This document shows, one piece after another, positions 21,014 to 30,319 of a DNA stretch of 64,000 bases (position 1 is its first letter; each line of letters opens with the position of its first letter). The stretch covers positions 31,940-95,939 of the forward strand of contig ONLY01000007.1 of the NCBI GenBank assembly GCA_900318775.1, given 5' to 3'. A program made the position numbers and the translations under genes. The stretch comes from an uncultured Prevotellaceae bacterium (lineage in GTDB: Bacteria > Bacteroidota > Bacteroidia > Bacteroidales > Bacteroidaceae). Under the pieces are notes generated by a model. The model saw only the letters and a list, made by a program, of their open reading frames with translations. It did not search any database and had not been told where the DNA came from.

Positions 21014-22477
21014 ATGAACAGACTCATCTTGTTTTTAATAGCATTCTCTTGTATAATAGGTCTTTCGGCGCAAGAAAGTCAATATGAGGCAATGAAAAGA
21101 GAATTGAATGAGAATTCGCTTCCTTTAGTCAATCTGATTGTGGACAAAGACCGTATTAACAAAAATGAATATGTTACAGGAGAGATTGAGATAGCAGATT
21201 ATTTACGGAGAACGGATTCATCCCTCGAATCTGTAAAGTTCCATTGCAAATATAAAATACACGGCGCTTCATCCACGAAATATCAAAAGAAATCGTATGC
21301 AGTCAAACTGCTTGATGAATCAGGAGAAAACTTGGACACAAACCTTTTTGGCATCAGAGAAGAAAACAGTTGGATTCTTGACGCAATGGCTATCGATAGA
21401 ATTCGAATGAGGAATCGTGTTTGTTTTGATGTGTGGAACGAAGTGAGCAAGACACCCTACCAAACGGATTTTGGGAACAGAAACGGAACAAAAGGAGAAT
21501 TTGTGGAAGTGTTCATCAATGGCGAATATCATGGCCTGTATTGTATGACGGACAAAATAGACAGGAAGTTACTTCAACTAAAAAAAATAAAGGTAGAAGA
21601 TGAAGATATAACGGTTCGAGGATTACTGTATAAAGGCATCAGCTGGGAAAGTGGCAGTAAACTAATTTCCTATAAAAAAGCAAATACAGATACAGACATA
21701 TGGAATGCATGGGAACTCCAATATCCAGATGATTATCCATCCGAGAAAACATGGCAACCCCTGATGGACTTAATTGATTTCTGCTCCGAATCGACATCAG
21801 ATGAAGTGTTCAATCAAAAGTATCAGGAATACTTCTATTCTGACAATCTCGCCGAATATATCGTCTTCACGATGGTCTTAAATGTGTGTGACAATGGATA
21901 CAAGAACACATTTCTTTCCACGACAAATATAACCCAAGGACATCGCTATTTAGTGTCACCTTGGGACATGGACATGTCTTTGGGAGGAAACTGGAATGGG
22001 GACTATTACGATGAGCTTAACGATATGGAGCGCTACAACTACGTTGCGCCGTTCAATAGACTTTTAGCCGATAATGTAGATGGATTTAACAACTTGGTTT
22101 TGGAGAAATGGAAAGAATATTACGCAACCGTTTTATCCGTCAAGAGCATTTGTGACAAATTGAAAGCCTACGCAAACAAGTTTGAAACATCAGGGGCATG
22201 GCAACGCGAGGTGAAGAAATGGGACAAGAACCCAGTACCGCTTAAAAGCTCGTTGAGTGACGAGTTGGAGTATGTGCAAAATTGGTATGTCAGGAATTAT
22301 ACATATCTTTGTCAGCAATTCGGAACTTCCATTCCCGTCCCCATTGACAACGTGATAGCAGAAGGCATCCCATTTCACATCTACACACCTAATGGAAAGG
22401 CTGTTAACTCCTTACAAAAGGGTATGAATTTTATTCGCTATTCTGACGGATCCGCGAAGAAATATTTCGTCAAATAA
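21014..22477 (+). CDS. Secreted CotH-kinase-like protein
   Basis: 487 aa with a signal peptide (LILFLIAFSCIIGLSAQ). Residues about 35-420 follow the CotH pattern: VKFHCKYKIHGASSTKYQKKSYAVKL (the RG.S...pKK.y segment), a FGIREENSWILDAMAIDRIRMRN block, EVFINGEYHGLYCMTDKI, and the later SPWDMDMSLGGNW, in which the Asp residues correspond to the metal-binding DxD-type site. CotH proteins are atypical secreted protein kinases known from spore coats, and in gut Bacteroidetes are often found near polysaccharide genes. The last 35 residues (IYTPNGKAVNSLQKGMNFIRYSDGSAKKYFVK in full span) look like a short surface-sorting tail. It sits one base after the pectinase gene. Its codons look A/T-richer than its neighbours', suggesting different ancestry. 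Confidence 0.8.
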   Translation: MNRLILFLIAFSCIIGLSAQESQYEAMKRELNENSLPLVNLIVDKDRINKNEYVTGEIEIADYLRRTDSSLESVKFHCKYKIHGASSTKYQKKSYAVKLLDESGENLDTNLFGIREENSWILDAMAIDRIRMRNRVCFDVWNEVSKTPYQTDFGNRNGTKGEFVEVFINGEYHGLYCMTDKIDRKLLQLKKIKVEDEDITVRGLLYKGISWESGSKLISYKKANTDTDIWNAWELQYPDDYPSEKTWQPLMDLIDFCSESTSDEVFNQKYQEYFYSDNLAEYIVFTMVLNVCDNGYKNTFLSTTNITQGHRYLVSPWDMDMSLGGNWNGDYYDELNDMERYNYVAPFNRLLADNVDGFNNLVLEKWKEYYATVLSVKSICDKLKAYANKFETSGAWQREVKKWDKNPVPLKSSLSDELEYVQNWYVRNYTYLCQQFGTSIPVPIDNVIAEGIPFHIYTPNGKAVNSLQKGMNFIRYSDGSAKKYFVK

Positions 22478-22541
22478 TAAGACTCACAAGGGTGCCTGTT
22501 TCGTGTCCATGGACAAAAAAAAGCAAAAAATTCCATTTTCC

Positions 22542-22573
22542 TTTGTGGCATACACAAAAAAGGCGTACCTTTG
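22542..22573 (+). promoter_or_regulatory. mutA-mutB promoter
   Basis: TTTG at 22542-22545, 20 bases, then TACCTTTG at 22566-22573. The leader to the ATG at 22654 is about 75 bases. No cobalamin riboswitch is recognisable in it. Confidence 0.85.
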
Positions 22574-22653
22574 TGGACTTGTTGGCGTGTGAAATTGAAA
22601 CACACAAGAACACAAGAACGTGAAAACACTTACAACTTTTTAATTGATATTTT

Positions 22654-24507
22654 ATGGCTAACATGAAAGAAAAACTCTTCTCGGAGTTTCAGGCACCTAC
22701 CACCCAAGAGTGGTTGGACAAGATTGAGGTAGACCTCAAGGGTGCGGACTTCCAGAAGAAGTTGGTTTGGAGAACCAACGAAGGCTTCAACGTACAGCCT
22801 TTCTACCGCCGCGAGGACTTGAAGGACCTCAAAGCCGTCGATTCCCTGCCCGGAGAGTTCCCATTCATCCGCGGCAACAAGAAGGATAACAATCTTTGGT
22901 ATGTGCGTCAGGAGATTGACGTGGAATGTCCTAAGGCTGCTAACGAGAAGGCACTTGACATCTTGAACAAAGGTGTTGACTCTCTCGGTTTCAAGATTTC
23001 CGGCAAGGAGATCAGCAAGGAGTTTATTTCAACTTTGCTTGATGGCATCCTGCCTCAATATGTGGAGCTGAACTTCAAGACTTGTCAGCGTCACTGCGTG
23101 GAACTCGCTCAGATTCTTGTGGAGTACTTCAAAGAGAAGAATTACCCACTGGCAGACCTGAAGGGTTCCATTAATTTTGACCCTATCTCTAAGATTCTTT
23201 GCAAGGGCAAGGATGTGTCCGCTGTGCTTGAATGTGCCAAGCCTCTCATTGAAGCATTGGCTGAACTTCCTGGTTATAAGTGCATCAACGTCAACTCTGT
23301 AGCACTGAACAATGCAGGTGCCTACATCTACCAAGAACTGGGTTATGCTTTGGCTTGGGGCGCTGAATACATGAATATCCTCACCGAGGCTGGTGTGGAT
23401 GCTACAGAGGCTGCTAAACGCATCAAATTCAACATGGGCGTGAGCGACAACTACTTCATGGAGATTGCCAAGTTCCGCGCTGCACGCCTGTTGTGGGCAC
23501 AGATTGTGAAGCAGTATGAGCCTAAGTGCGACTGCGCTTGCCAGATGCACGTTTGTGCCATGACTTCTGAGTACAACCAGACTTTGTTCGACTCCTACGT
23601 GAACTTGCTCCGCTCACAGACAGAGGCTATGTCTGCCGCTATCGCTAACGTGGATTCCATCGTGGTGACTCCATTCGACAAGCCATACGAGACTCCAACA
23701 GACTTTGCTGAGCGCATTGCTCGCAACCAGCAGCTCCTGCTGAAGGAAGAGGCACATTTCGACAAGCTCGTCGATGTGGCTGGTGGCTCTTACACCATTG
23801 AGCACCTCACTGATGCCATCGCTAAGGAAGGTTGGAAACTCTTCCTCGAGGTGGAGAATGCAGGCGGCTTCTTGGCAGAAGCATTGAAGGGCAACATCGT
23901 GAATGCGGTGAACGCTTCGAACGACAAGCGTCATGCTGATGCCGCCAAGCGTAAGGAGTTCATCCTCGGAACCAACCAGTTCCCGAACTTCACTGAGACT
24001 TCTGAAGGCAAGACTCCACAGGAATGCTGCTGCAAGTGCGGCGGTCACGAGGCAGGCGAACTTCCCGCGCTCAACAAGAGCCGTCTGGCTTCTGAGTTCG
24101 AGAGCCTCCGTCTTGCTACCGAGAAAGCCAAGAAGCAGCCAATCGCCTTCATGCTTACTATCGGCAACCTTGCCATGCGACAGGCTCGTGCACAGTTCTC
24201 TTGCAACTTCCTTGCCGCTGCAGGTTACAAGGTGATTGACAACCTTGGTTTCAAGACCGTGGAAGAAGGTGTCGACGCTGCCCTCAAGGCAAATGCAGAC
24301 ATCGTAGTCATCTGTTCTTCTGACGATGAGTATGCAGAATATGCAATCCCCGCATTCAAGTACCTCAATGGTCGTGCCATGTACGTCGTTGCTGGTGCTC
24401 CAGCATGTTCTGAAGACCTCAAGGCCGCTGGCATCGAAAACTTCATCCATGTACGTGTTAATCAACTCGAAACGCTCAAGGAGTACAACGCTAAACTCGG
24501 TATCTGA
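22654..24507 (+). CDS. mutA: Methylmalonyl-CoA mutase, small (beta) subunit
   Basis: 617 aa. It has the mutase TIM-barrel half (about 60-430, with the [26 protein letters not shown] pattern) and a degenerate Rossmann-type B12 domain at the end (about 480-617) in which the cobalt-coordinating DxHxxG motif is absent. That is normal for the small subunit, which is non-catalytic and stabilises the large subunit. The heterodimer interconverts succinyl-CoA and (R)-methylmalonyl-CoA, the step that leads fermentative Bacteroidales from succinate to propionate. The start is the first ATG after a strong promoter. A Cys-rich patch ([14 protein letters not shown], about 450-463) is a lineage-specific insertion. 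The stop is two bases before mutB. Confidence 0.96.
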   Translation: MANMKEKLFSEFQAPTTQEWLDKIEVDLKGADFQKKLVWRTNEGFNVQPFYRREDLKDLKAVDSLPGEFPFIRGNKKDNNLWYVRQEIDVECPKAANEKALDILNKGVDSLGFKISGKEISKEFISTLLDGILPQYVELNFKTCQRHCVELAQILVEYFKEKNYPLADLKGSINFDPISKILCKGKDVSAVLECAKPLIEALAELPGYKCINVNSVALNNAGAYIYQELGYALAWGAEYMNILTEAGVDATEAAKRIKFNMGVSDNYFMEIAKFRAARLLWAQIVKQYEPKCDCACQMHVCAMTSEYNQTLFDSYVNLLRSQTEAMSAAIANVDSIVVTPFDKPYETPTDFAERIARNQQLLLKEEAHFDKLVDVAGGSYTIEHLTDAIAKEGWKLFLEVENAGGFLAEALKGNIVNAVNASNDKRHADAAKRKEFILGTNQFPNFTETSEGKTPQECCCKCGGHEAGELPALNKSRLASEFESLRLATEKAKKQPIAFMLTIGNLAMRQARAQFSCNFLAAAGYKVIDNLGFKTVEEGVDAALKANADIVVICSSDDEYAEYAIPAFKYLNGRAMYVVAGAPACSEDLKAAGIENFIHVRVNQLETLKEYNAKLGI

Positions 24508-24509
24508 TT

Positions 24510-26675
24510 ATGGCAAGAAAAGATTTCAACAACATAGACATTTATGCTGGCATTCAGGAGAAGAATGGTCAGCAATGGCAGAAAGAGAATGGCATCAGCG
24601 CAAGTTGGCGTACACCAGAGCAGATTGACATTCAGCCCGTTTATACAAAGGAAGACCTCGAAGGCATGGAACACCTCGACTTCACAGCAGGTATTCCTCC
24701 TTATCTCCGTGGTCCTTACTCAATGATGTACCCCTTCCGTCCTTGGACCATCCGTCAGTATGCAGGTTTCTCTACGGCAGAAGAGTCAAACGCCTTCTAT
24801 CGCCGTAACCTCGCTTCTGGCCAGAAGGGACTTTCAGTGGCATTCGACCTCCCGACTCACCGTGGTTACGACCCCGACAACGCTCGTGTGGTGGGCGACG
24901 TGGGTAAGGCTGGTGTGTCTATCTGCTCGCTGGAGAACATGAAGGTGCTCTTCGATGGCATCCCATTGAACAAGATGTCTGTCTCCATGACCATGAACGG
25001 TGCCGTGCTCCCTATCCTCGCCTTCTATATCAACGCAGGTCTGGAACAGGGTGCGAAACTCGAAGAAATGGCTGGTACCATCCAGAACGACATCTTGAAG
25101 GAGTTCATGGTGCGTAATACTTATATTTACCCACCAGCATTCTCCATGAAGATTATTGCCGACATCTTCGAGTACACTTCTCAGAAGATGCCTAAGTTCA
25201 ACTCTATCTCCATTTCCGGTTACCACATGCAGGAAGCAGGTGCTACTGCCGACATCGAGTTGGCTTACACCCTCGCCGACGGTATGGACTACCTCCGCAC
25301 CGGTGTGAACGCAGGTATTGATGTGGACGCATTCGCTCCTCGTCTCTCGTTCTTCTGGGCGATTGGCATGAACCACTTCATGGAGATAGCCAAGATGCGT
25401 GCAGGTCGTCTGTTGTGGGCAAAGATTGTGAAGAGCTTCGGCGCCAAGAATCCGAAGTCACTCGCACTCCGCACTCACTCTCAGACTTCTGGTTGGTCAC
25501 TCACCGAGCAAGACCCCTTCAACAATGTGGGTCGTACCTGTATCGAGGCAATGGCAGCCGTGCTGGGTCACACTCAGTCACTCCACACCAACGCACTCGA
25601 CGAGGCTATCGCCCTGCCAACCGACTTCTCTGCCCGTATCGCTCGTAACACACAGATTTACATCCAGAACGAGACGAAGGTGTGCAAGCAGATTGACCCT
25701 TGGGCTGGTTCATACTACGTGGAAACACTGACCAACGAATTGGTTCACAAGGCTTGGGAACACATTCAGGAAATCGAGAAGCTCGGCGGTATGGCAAAGG
25801 CTATCGAAACAGGTCTTCCCAAGATGCGTATCGAGGAGGCTGCAGCACGTACTCAGGCACGTATCGACTCAGGCACTCAGACCATCGTCGGCACCAACAA
25901 GTACCGTCTTGACCACGAAGACCCACTCGACATCCTCGAAGTGGACAACACCGCTGTACGTCTGCAACAGGAAGCAGCCCTCAAGGAACTCAAAGCCAAC
26001 CGCGACGAAGCTGCTTGTCAGGCTGCCCTTGCAGAAATCACCAAGTGTGTGCAGGAGTTCAAGGACGGCAAGAAGAGCGAGAACAACTTGCTCGACCTCG
26101 CTGTGAAGGCAGCAGGCCTGCGTTGTACACTCGGAGAAATCTCCGACGCTTGCGAAGCTGTCGTTGGTCGTTATAAAGCAATCATTAGAACCATCAGCAA
26201 CGTGTATAGTTCAGAATCAAAGGGCGACCAGGCATTCAAGGATGCTTGCGCCGCAACAGAGAAATTTGCACAGGCCAATGGTCGTCGTCCTCGCATCATG
26301 ATTGCCAAGATGGGACAGGACGGTCACGACCGTGGTGCCAAGGTAGTGGCAACAGGTTATGCCGACTGCGGTATGGACGTGGATATGGGTCCTCTCTTCC
26401 AGACACCTGCCGAGTCAGCTCGTCAGGCTGTGGAGAACGACGTCGATGTACTCGGTGTTTCATCTCTCGCTGCAGGACATAAGACCCTTGTGCCACAGGT
26501 TATTGAAGAACTGAAGAAACTGGGACGTGAGGACATCCTCGTCATTGCCGGCGGTGTCATCCCTGCCCAGGACTACGACTTCCTCTACAAGGCAGGTGTG
26601 GCAGCCATCTTCGGTCCTGGCACCAACGTGGCAAAGGCTTGCTGTGAGATCATGAAGATTTTGAACGAGGAATAG
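24510..26675 (+). CDS. mutB: Methylmalonyl-CoA mutase, large (alpha) catalytic subunit
   Basis: 721 aa. The N-terminal barrel has the substrate-binding patterns [21 protein letters not shown] and [13 protein letters not shown], and [10 protein letters not shown] with the catalytic-site His. The C-terminal B12 domain has the base-off ligand motif DGHDRG (604-609, H606), followed by SSLAAGH and AGGVIP, which cradle the cofactor tail. It catalyses the adenosylcobalamin-dependent 1,2-rearrangement of methylmalonyl-CoA. Translation is probably coupled to mutA (two-base gap). The cofactor need fits a BtuB-like receptor in the same window. The epimerase, decarboxylase and MeaB-type chaperone are not adjacent. 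Confidence 0.98.
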   Translation: MARKDFNNIDIYAGIQEKNGQQWQKENGISASWRTPEQIDIQPVYTKEDLEGMEHLDFTAGIPPYLRGPYSMMYPFRPWTIRQYAGFSTAEESNAFYRRNLASGQKGLSVAFDLPTHRGYDPDNARVVGDVGKAGVSICSLENMKVLFDGIPLNKMSVSMTMNGAVLPILAFYINAGLEQGAKLEEMAGTIQNDILKEFMVRNTYIYPPAFSMKIIADIFEYTSQKMPKFNSISISGYHMQEAGATADIELAYTLADGMDYLRTGVNAGIDVDAFAPRLSFFWAIGMNHFMEIAKMRAGRLLWAKIVKSFGAKNPKSLALRTHSQTSGWSLTEQDPFNNVGRTCIEAMAAVLGHTQSLHTNALDEAIALPTDFSARIARNTQIYIQNETKVCKQIDPWAGSYYVETLTNELVHKAWEHIQEIEKLGGMAKAIETGLPKMRIEEAAARTQARIDSGTQTIVGTNKYRLDHEDPLDILEVDNTAVRLQQEAALKELKANRDEAACQAALAEITKCVQEFKDGKKSENNLLDLAVKAAGLRCTLGEISDACEAVVGRYKAIIRTISNVYSSESKGDQAFKDACAATEKFAQANGRRPRIMIAKMGQDGHDRGAKVVATGYADCGMDVDMGPLFQTPAESARQAVENDVDVLGVSSLAAGHKTLVPQVIEELKKLGREDILVIAGGVIPAQDYDFLYKAGVAAIFGPGTNVAKACCEIMKILNEE

Positions 26676-26727
26676 AATGCTTGGGGCAACGCTCCCAAGA
26701 AATCGACCTCGATTTTGAACGAGGAAT
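26657..26727 (+). repeat. 17-bp direct repeat at the mutB 3' end
   Basis: GATTTTGAACGAGGAAT occurs at 26657-26673, covering the last mutB codons and into the stop, and again at 26711-26727 in the untranslated tail. Small hairpins lie between and around the copies (CTTGGG 26680-26685 with CCCAAG 26694-26699; CCTCG 26707-26711 with CGAGG 26720-26724). Confidence 0.8.
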
Positions 26728-26752
26728 CAACACACAACTCCTCATACAGAAA

Positions 26753-26790
26753 GGCAGAGCATCCGATAACGGGTGCTCTGCCTTGTTATT
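26753..26790 (+). terminator. mutAB terminator
   Basis: GGCAGAGCA (26753-26761) pairs with TGCTCTGCC (26774-26782), extended inward by CC/GG, and is followed by TTGTTATTT. Confidence 0.88.
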
Positions 26791-26871
26791 TGTTGAAGAA
26801 CAAGACACTTACAGCATAACTTCCATATTAAGGTAAGTTATACAAGCGTGCCATAAAAAACAATACTTTTA

Positions 26872-26903
26872 TTTGGCCGAGTGAAAGGAATAATCTATTT
26901 TTG
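26872..26903 (+). promoter_or_regulatory. Promoter of the CHASE2-caspase operon
   Basis: TTTG at 26872-26875, 20 bases, then TATTTTTG at 26896-26903; the first start codon is at 26958. Confidence 0.82.
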
Positions 26904-26957
26904 CAGCGCAAGAACACTAGACCCCATTAAAAACATGTGGGTTGATAATCTAATATA

Positions 26958-28145
26958 ATGAAGAATTTCAGGGCATATTCTATCGCTTCAGCGCTGGCAC
27001 TAGTCATGAGTTTGGCTGGGGTATTCATCGGCAATTGTCCTTATTCGATAGCCGACGAAGTGAGCTGGCTTTGCGTGGGCGAGAATATCGTGCGCAGTTG
27101 GTTCAATGGAGCGGAAGAAAGCGATGATGCATATTTCGTCAATGTCGGCTATGACAAGCAAATAATAGACGTAGAGGTGTCACCACTCGAAAGCGGGCGC
27201 ATGGCAATCACCGACCGCAAGGTCTTACTTGACTTTCTTGACATTGCCGACCAAGCAGACTACAAATATATATTCCTCGACATCCGCTTTGAGAAGGGCT
27301 TCGAAACCGTCTTCGACTCAGCCCTCTTCGCAAAGATTGCCAGCATGAGGGACATCGTCTGCGCAAACCACTACGAACCGCTCGTCAATCAGCAAGGCAT
27401 TCAGTTCAACGGGTTTGAGATAGCGGACACTACGCTGCTGCCGAAGTGCGCCTATAACGACTACCACACCTCCGTGTTCTCGAGCAATTTCACACGGTAT
27501 GCTTATCTTCAAGACGGCCGCACCTCCGTTGCCCTGCGGATGTACCAAGACGTCAACGGCAAGACCGTACGGCGAAACGGATGGTTCTACGACAACGACG
27601 GAACGCTATGCGAGAACTGCCCGTATATTCCCATCTGGGGAAGTGTCAGCCCTGTAACAAGTGGTTCCGTAACCTCTGCCCAGTATTACAATTTAGGGCC
27701 ATTTTTGATGACTCTGCCTGAGCAGCAGCTGATTGAGGACATGAAAGGAAAAATCGTTGTCGTGGGCGACTTCGAAGAGGACACTCACGACACCTACATG
27801 AGCAAGCAGCCCGGTCCCTATTTGACCTATCTTGCTTACAAGTATCTCGCACGCGGCGGCAACAAGATATCGTTCCCTGTGATTGTCCTTATGACGCTGA
27901 TCTATTTCTTTATCGTCAAGCTCATCCTGTCGGGGCGTCCCCTGATTCCATGGGGCAAGCATCGCGCCACACGAATCTTTACCGCGCTGCTATCCTATTC
28001 GTTCATCCTTTCACTGATTTGCATGGTTGTTTTTCTCATCACTGGATACGCTTTCAACGTAATGGTCCCCTCTCTCATCATTTCAGGTGTCAGCGCCGTG
28101 AAGGATTCCGAAGACAAACCATCAGAAAAGACAGCAGAAAAATGA
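26958..28145 (+). CDS. CHASE2-like membrane sensor protein
   Basis: 395 aa. An N-terminal membrane segment (about 6-26) is followed by a large extracytoplasmic domain (about 30-300) and three closely spaced C-terminal membrane helices (about 306-324, 340-363, 365-381), the topology of CHASE2 sensors. Matching CHASE2 features include IVRSWFNG early on, FVNVGYDKQIIDV, a KYIFLDIRFEKG strand (normally VGxDi.f.), and KGKIVVVGDFEEDTHDT shortly before the helices. Typical CHASE2 proteins carry a cyclase, kinase or other output domain after the last helix; here only about 14 residues (a Lys/Glu-rich tail) follow, so the output must be another protein. The stop overlaps the next start (ATGA), giving translational coupling to the caspase-like gene. 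Confidence 0.78.
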   Translation: MKNFRAYSIASALALVMSLAGVFIGNCPYSIADEVSWLCVGENIVRSWFNGAEESDDAYFVNVGYDKQIIDVEVSPLESGRMAITDRKVLLDFLDIADQADYKYIFLDIRFEKGFETVFDSALFAKIASMRDIVCANHYEPLVNQQGIQFNGFEIADTTLLPKCAYNDYHTSVFSSNFTRYAYLQDGRTSVALRMYQDVNGKTVRRNGWFYDNDGTLCENCPYIPIWGSVSPVTSGSVTSAQYYNLGPFLMTLPEQQLIEDMKGKIVVVGDFEEDTHDTYMSKQPGPYLTYLAYKYLARGGNKISFPVIVLMTLIYFFIVKLILSGRPLIPWGKHRATRIFTALLSYSFILSLICMVVFLITGYAFNVMVPSLIISGVSAVKDSEDKPSEKTAEK

Positions 28146-29659
28146 AACATATAATATCTTTATCTCTGTTGCTGTTCGTGACTGCAACCGTGTGTGCAGC
28201 TAAATACAAGATTGTGAAACTCAGCACCCCGACGATTGTCATCGGCGGAAAGAGCTGTATGGTAGGAAGCGTGTTCGACGATACAGACGACATCAAGTGG
28301 TCCACTGACGACCAAATACTCTGCGCGCGCAATACCAATGACGGTACTTACAAATATTTTGCCGCCAAGGCTTTCAAGTCGCATAACGCAAAGACTGCCT
28401 TCGAATACTTGCGCACCAATAAAATGTCGACCCGTAGCGGTGGCTTCGACCAAGTGCTGCCTCGCGACCCACGATGCTCCATCAGCGACACACGCATCGC
28501 CCTCGTCATAGGCAACGCCAACTATGCAGCTGAAAAAAGTCTCAGTAACCCCATCCCCGATGCCATAGATGTATCACAGACTTTGTCTTCTCTGGGATTC
28601 AATGTTTACGTGATGTTCGATGCCGGAGCTGATGCGATGAACAATGCCATCAAGAGATTTGCCGGCTACGCCACCCAGTATCAGACCGCACTTGTGTATT
28701 ATGCAGGTCACGGCAGCCAGTTCAACGGTGATGCCTATCTGATTCCAGTCGATGCGGTGGTGGAGACATCATACGACGTCCTGCAGCGGCAACGCTGGAT
28801 TGCCACGAAGCGCATTGTGTCCTTCCTCAACGAGGTGCCAACACTAACGACACGCATCGTGATGCTCGATGCCTGCCGAACTAACAATAATCTGCTAGCA
28901 TCGCGAGGAGAAGGCGAGGAGAGCTTGCTTGACACCGATGAACTAAACGAAGGCGTCGTCTTTTATTCCACCAAGAACGGCTACGAAGCCTACGACGAGG
29001 CCGGAGCGATGGCACATAGCCCCTTTGCCACAGCGGTTATGAAGCATATCGCCACACCCAATCTGTCGATGGGCGACTTCATCACCGACGTGATGAACGA
29101 AGTGAAGACGCTTACTAGCAATGCGCCTTATCCCCATCCTCAGGAGCCGCGCTCCGTACCTACGCTGACACACCGTTTCTACTTCAATCCTGCAGGGGCA
29201 GGACAGAGGCCCGCTACGACCACGTCAAGGGTTACACCAACACCCGTCAGGGCCTCCAGTACCACAGCTGGCAATTCCCCTACCCCTTCTGGCACAACGT
29301 CCCGCCCCTCTTCTGCCGCTGAGACCGAACTGGTGACACAAGGAAAGAAAGCCATGCGTGCCTTTGACTACGCCGCCGCCAAGAGCAAATTCTCCGCAGC
29401 CGCCAGCCAAGGAAGCGCAGAAGGCAACTATCAGCAGGGCCTCCTTTACAGCAACAGAAACTACGATGGCTACAACCGTGAGGCCGCAGCCACCTACTTC
29501 GTCAAAGCGGCCCGTCAAAACCATACGGAGGCGATGTTCCAGGCAGGGATGATGTATCTCGGCATTGACAACACGACTGCCAAGCAATGGCTACAGAAAG
29601 CCGCGAATGCAGGTCATCAACAGGCCAAGGCACAATTGTCCCGATTTTCACAGAAATAA
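28142..29659 (+). CDS. Exported caspase-like (C14) protease with C-terminal Sel1/TPR-type repeats
   Basis: 505 aa. The start at 28142 was chosen because it gives a signal peptide (HIISLSLLLFVTATVCA) and the ATGA overlap with the CHASE2 gene; the frame is open further upstream. Residues 20-100 form a beta-rich region with a FecR-like look. The caspase p20 domain begins at TRIALVIGNANY (117-128) and holds the catalytic dyad H190 (VYYAGHGS) and C245 (MLDACRTN). The p10-like part continues to about 345 (HRFYF). A Pro/Ser/Thr-rich linker (about 350-385) precedes helical repeats of the Sel1 kind (GNYQQGLLYSNRNYDGYNREAA and following). It is probably a periplasmic or surface protease with Arg/Lys-type specificity typical of C14 relatives; that specificity is inferred. 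Confidence 0.87.
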   Translation: MKHIISLSLLLFVTATVCAAKYKIVKLSTPTIVIGGKSCMVGSVFDDTDDIKWSTDDQILCARNTNDGTYKYFAAKAFKSHNAKTAFEYLRTNKMSTRSGGFDQVLPRDPRCSISDTRIALVIGNANYAAEKSLSNPIPDAIDVSQTLSSLGFNVYVMFDAGADAMNNAIKRFAGYATQYQTALVYYAGHGSQFNGDAYLIPVDAVVETSYDVLQRQRWIATKRIVSFLNEVPTLTTRIVMLDACRTNNNLLASRGEGEESLLDTDELNEGVVFYSTKNGYEAYDEAGAMAHSPFATAVMKHIATPNLSMGDFITDVMNEVKTLTSNAPYPHPQEPRSVPTLTHRFYFNPAGAGQRPATTTSRVTPTPVRASSTTAGNSPTPSGTTSRPSSAAETELVTQGKKAMRAFDYAAAKSKFSAAASQGSAEGNYQQGLLYSNRNYDGYNREAAATYFVKAARQNHTEAMFQAGMMYLGIDNTTAKQWLQKAANAGHQQAKAQLSRFSQK

Positions 29660-29729
29660 GACATAGACAGTAGGCTTCAGCATATAACATTATTCATATC
29701 CTTATTCAAATCTTTAACAAAACTACACT

Positions 29730-30215
29730 ATGAAAAGAATTCTATTCATCATGATGGCGCTGTTCGCCATCACCTTCCAGGGTCTGCATGCCCAGGCCCC
29801 CATGAAGATTGTGACCAACCATCCCGATTTCAAAATCAATGTCAAGCGCTGTGCCGCCAGCGGCAAAACCGTCATCATTGACCTTATCCTGACTAATGAG
29901 GGTGCCACTGACGTGGAAGCAATTATTGGATATGGAGGATTGAGTGGTTCGGAAGCATACGACAACGACGGCAATATCTATCAGGGAGAAGCCATTGGAG
30001 TACGTGTTGCCAATAGGCCGGATTACTCACCTTATGATTCGCGTCTTTTCAAGATTCCCGTAGATGTACCTATGAAATATAGCATCTGCATAGAAAATGT
30101 ACCTACATCCACAGAGAGCATCGCACGTCTCAGCTTGCGTTTTGAATGCCAAAGATGGGGATTAAACAGGGATAAAATGGTTAAGATTTCCAATATCCCC
30201 ATATCCCGAGACTGA
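29730..30215 (+). CDS. Small exported protein of unknown function in the CHASE2-caspase operon
   Basis: 161 aa, not recognised. It has a clear signal peptide (ILFIMMALFAITFQGLHAQ) and a mature part of about 140 residues that alternates polar and hydrophobic residues like a single beta-sandwich: KTVIIDLILTNEGATDVEA, a typical strand-turn of proteins that bind or decorate the envelope, and later IARLSLRFEC. Two Cys residues in the mature part could form a disulfide. It lies 70 bases after the caspase gene with no promoter seen between, and just before a strong terminator, so it is the third gene of the operon. It could be an inhibitor, substrate or ligand partner of the protease, but nothing in the sequence proves it. 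Confidence 0.65.
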   Translation: MKRILFIMMALFAITFQGLHAQAPMKIVTNHPDFKINVKRCAASGKTVIIDLILTNEGATDVEAIIGYGGLSGSEAYDNDGNIYQGEAIGVRVANRPDYSPYDSRLFKIPVDVPMKYSICIENVPTSTESIARLSLRFECQRWGLNRDKMVKISNIPISRD

Positions 30216-30231
30216 CAGAAACAAGAATTAT

Positions 30232-30270
30232 AAAACCCGACTTGCCACCGCTGCAGGTCGGGTTTTTCTT
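30232..30270. terminator. Bidirectional terminator closing the CHASE2-caspase operon
   Basis: AAAACCCGAC (30232-30241) pairs with GTCGGGTTTT (30257-30266), followed by TCTTTTTCT. A-rich sequence on the left lets it also serve the convergent LytTR gene. Confidence 0.92.
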
Positions 30271-30319
30271 TTTCTATCAAAACGTACGTGGAACAAAGGG
30301 ATGATGGAAGCTCCAATAC

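Noticed and set aside
22574..22653. Cobalamin riboswitch before mutA
   Set aside because: The leader is only about 75 bases, too short, with no B12 box.
23614..24465. 283-codon minus-strand frame opposite mutA
   Set aside because: A shadow of a highly codon-biased gene; no signal, motif or promoter.
27950..28141. Upstream extension of the caspase-like protein
   Set aside because: The extra residues overlap the CHASE2 membrane helices in another frame and would hide a clear signal peptide; the ATGA overlap start is better.
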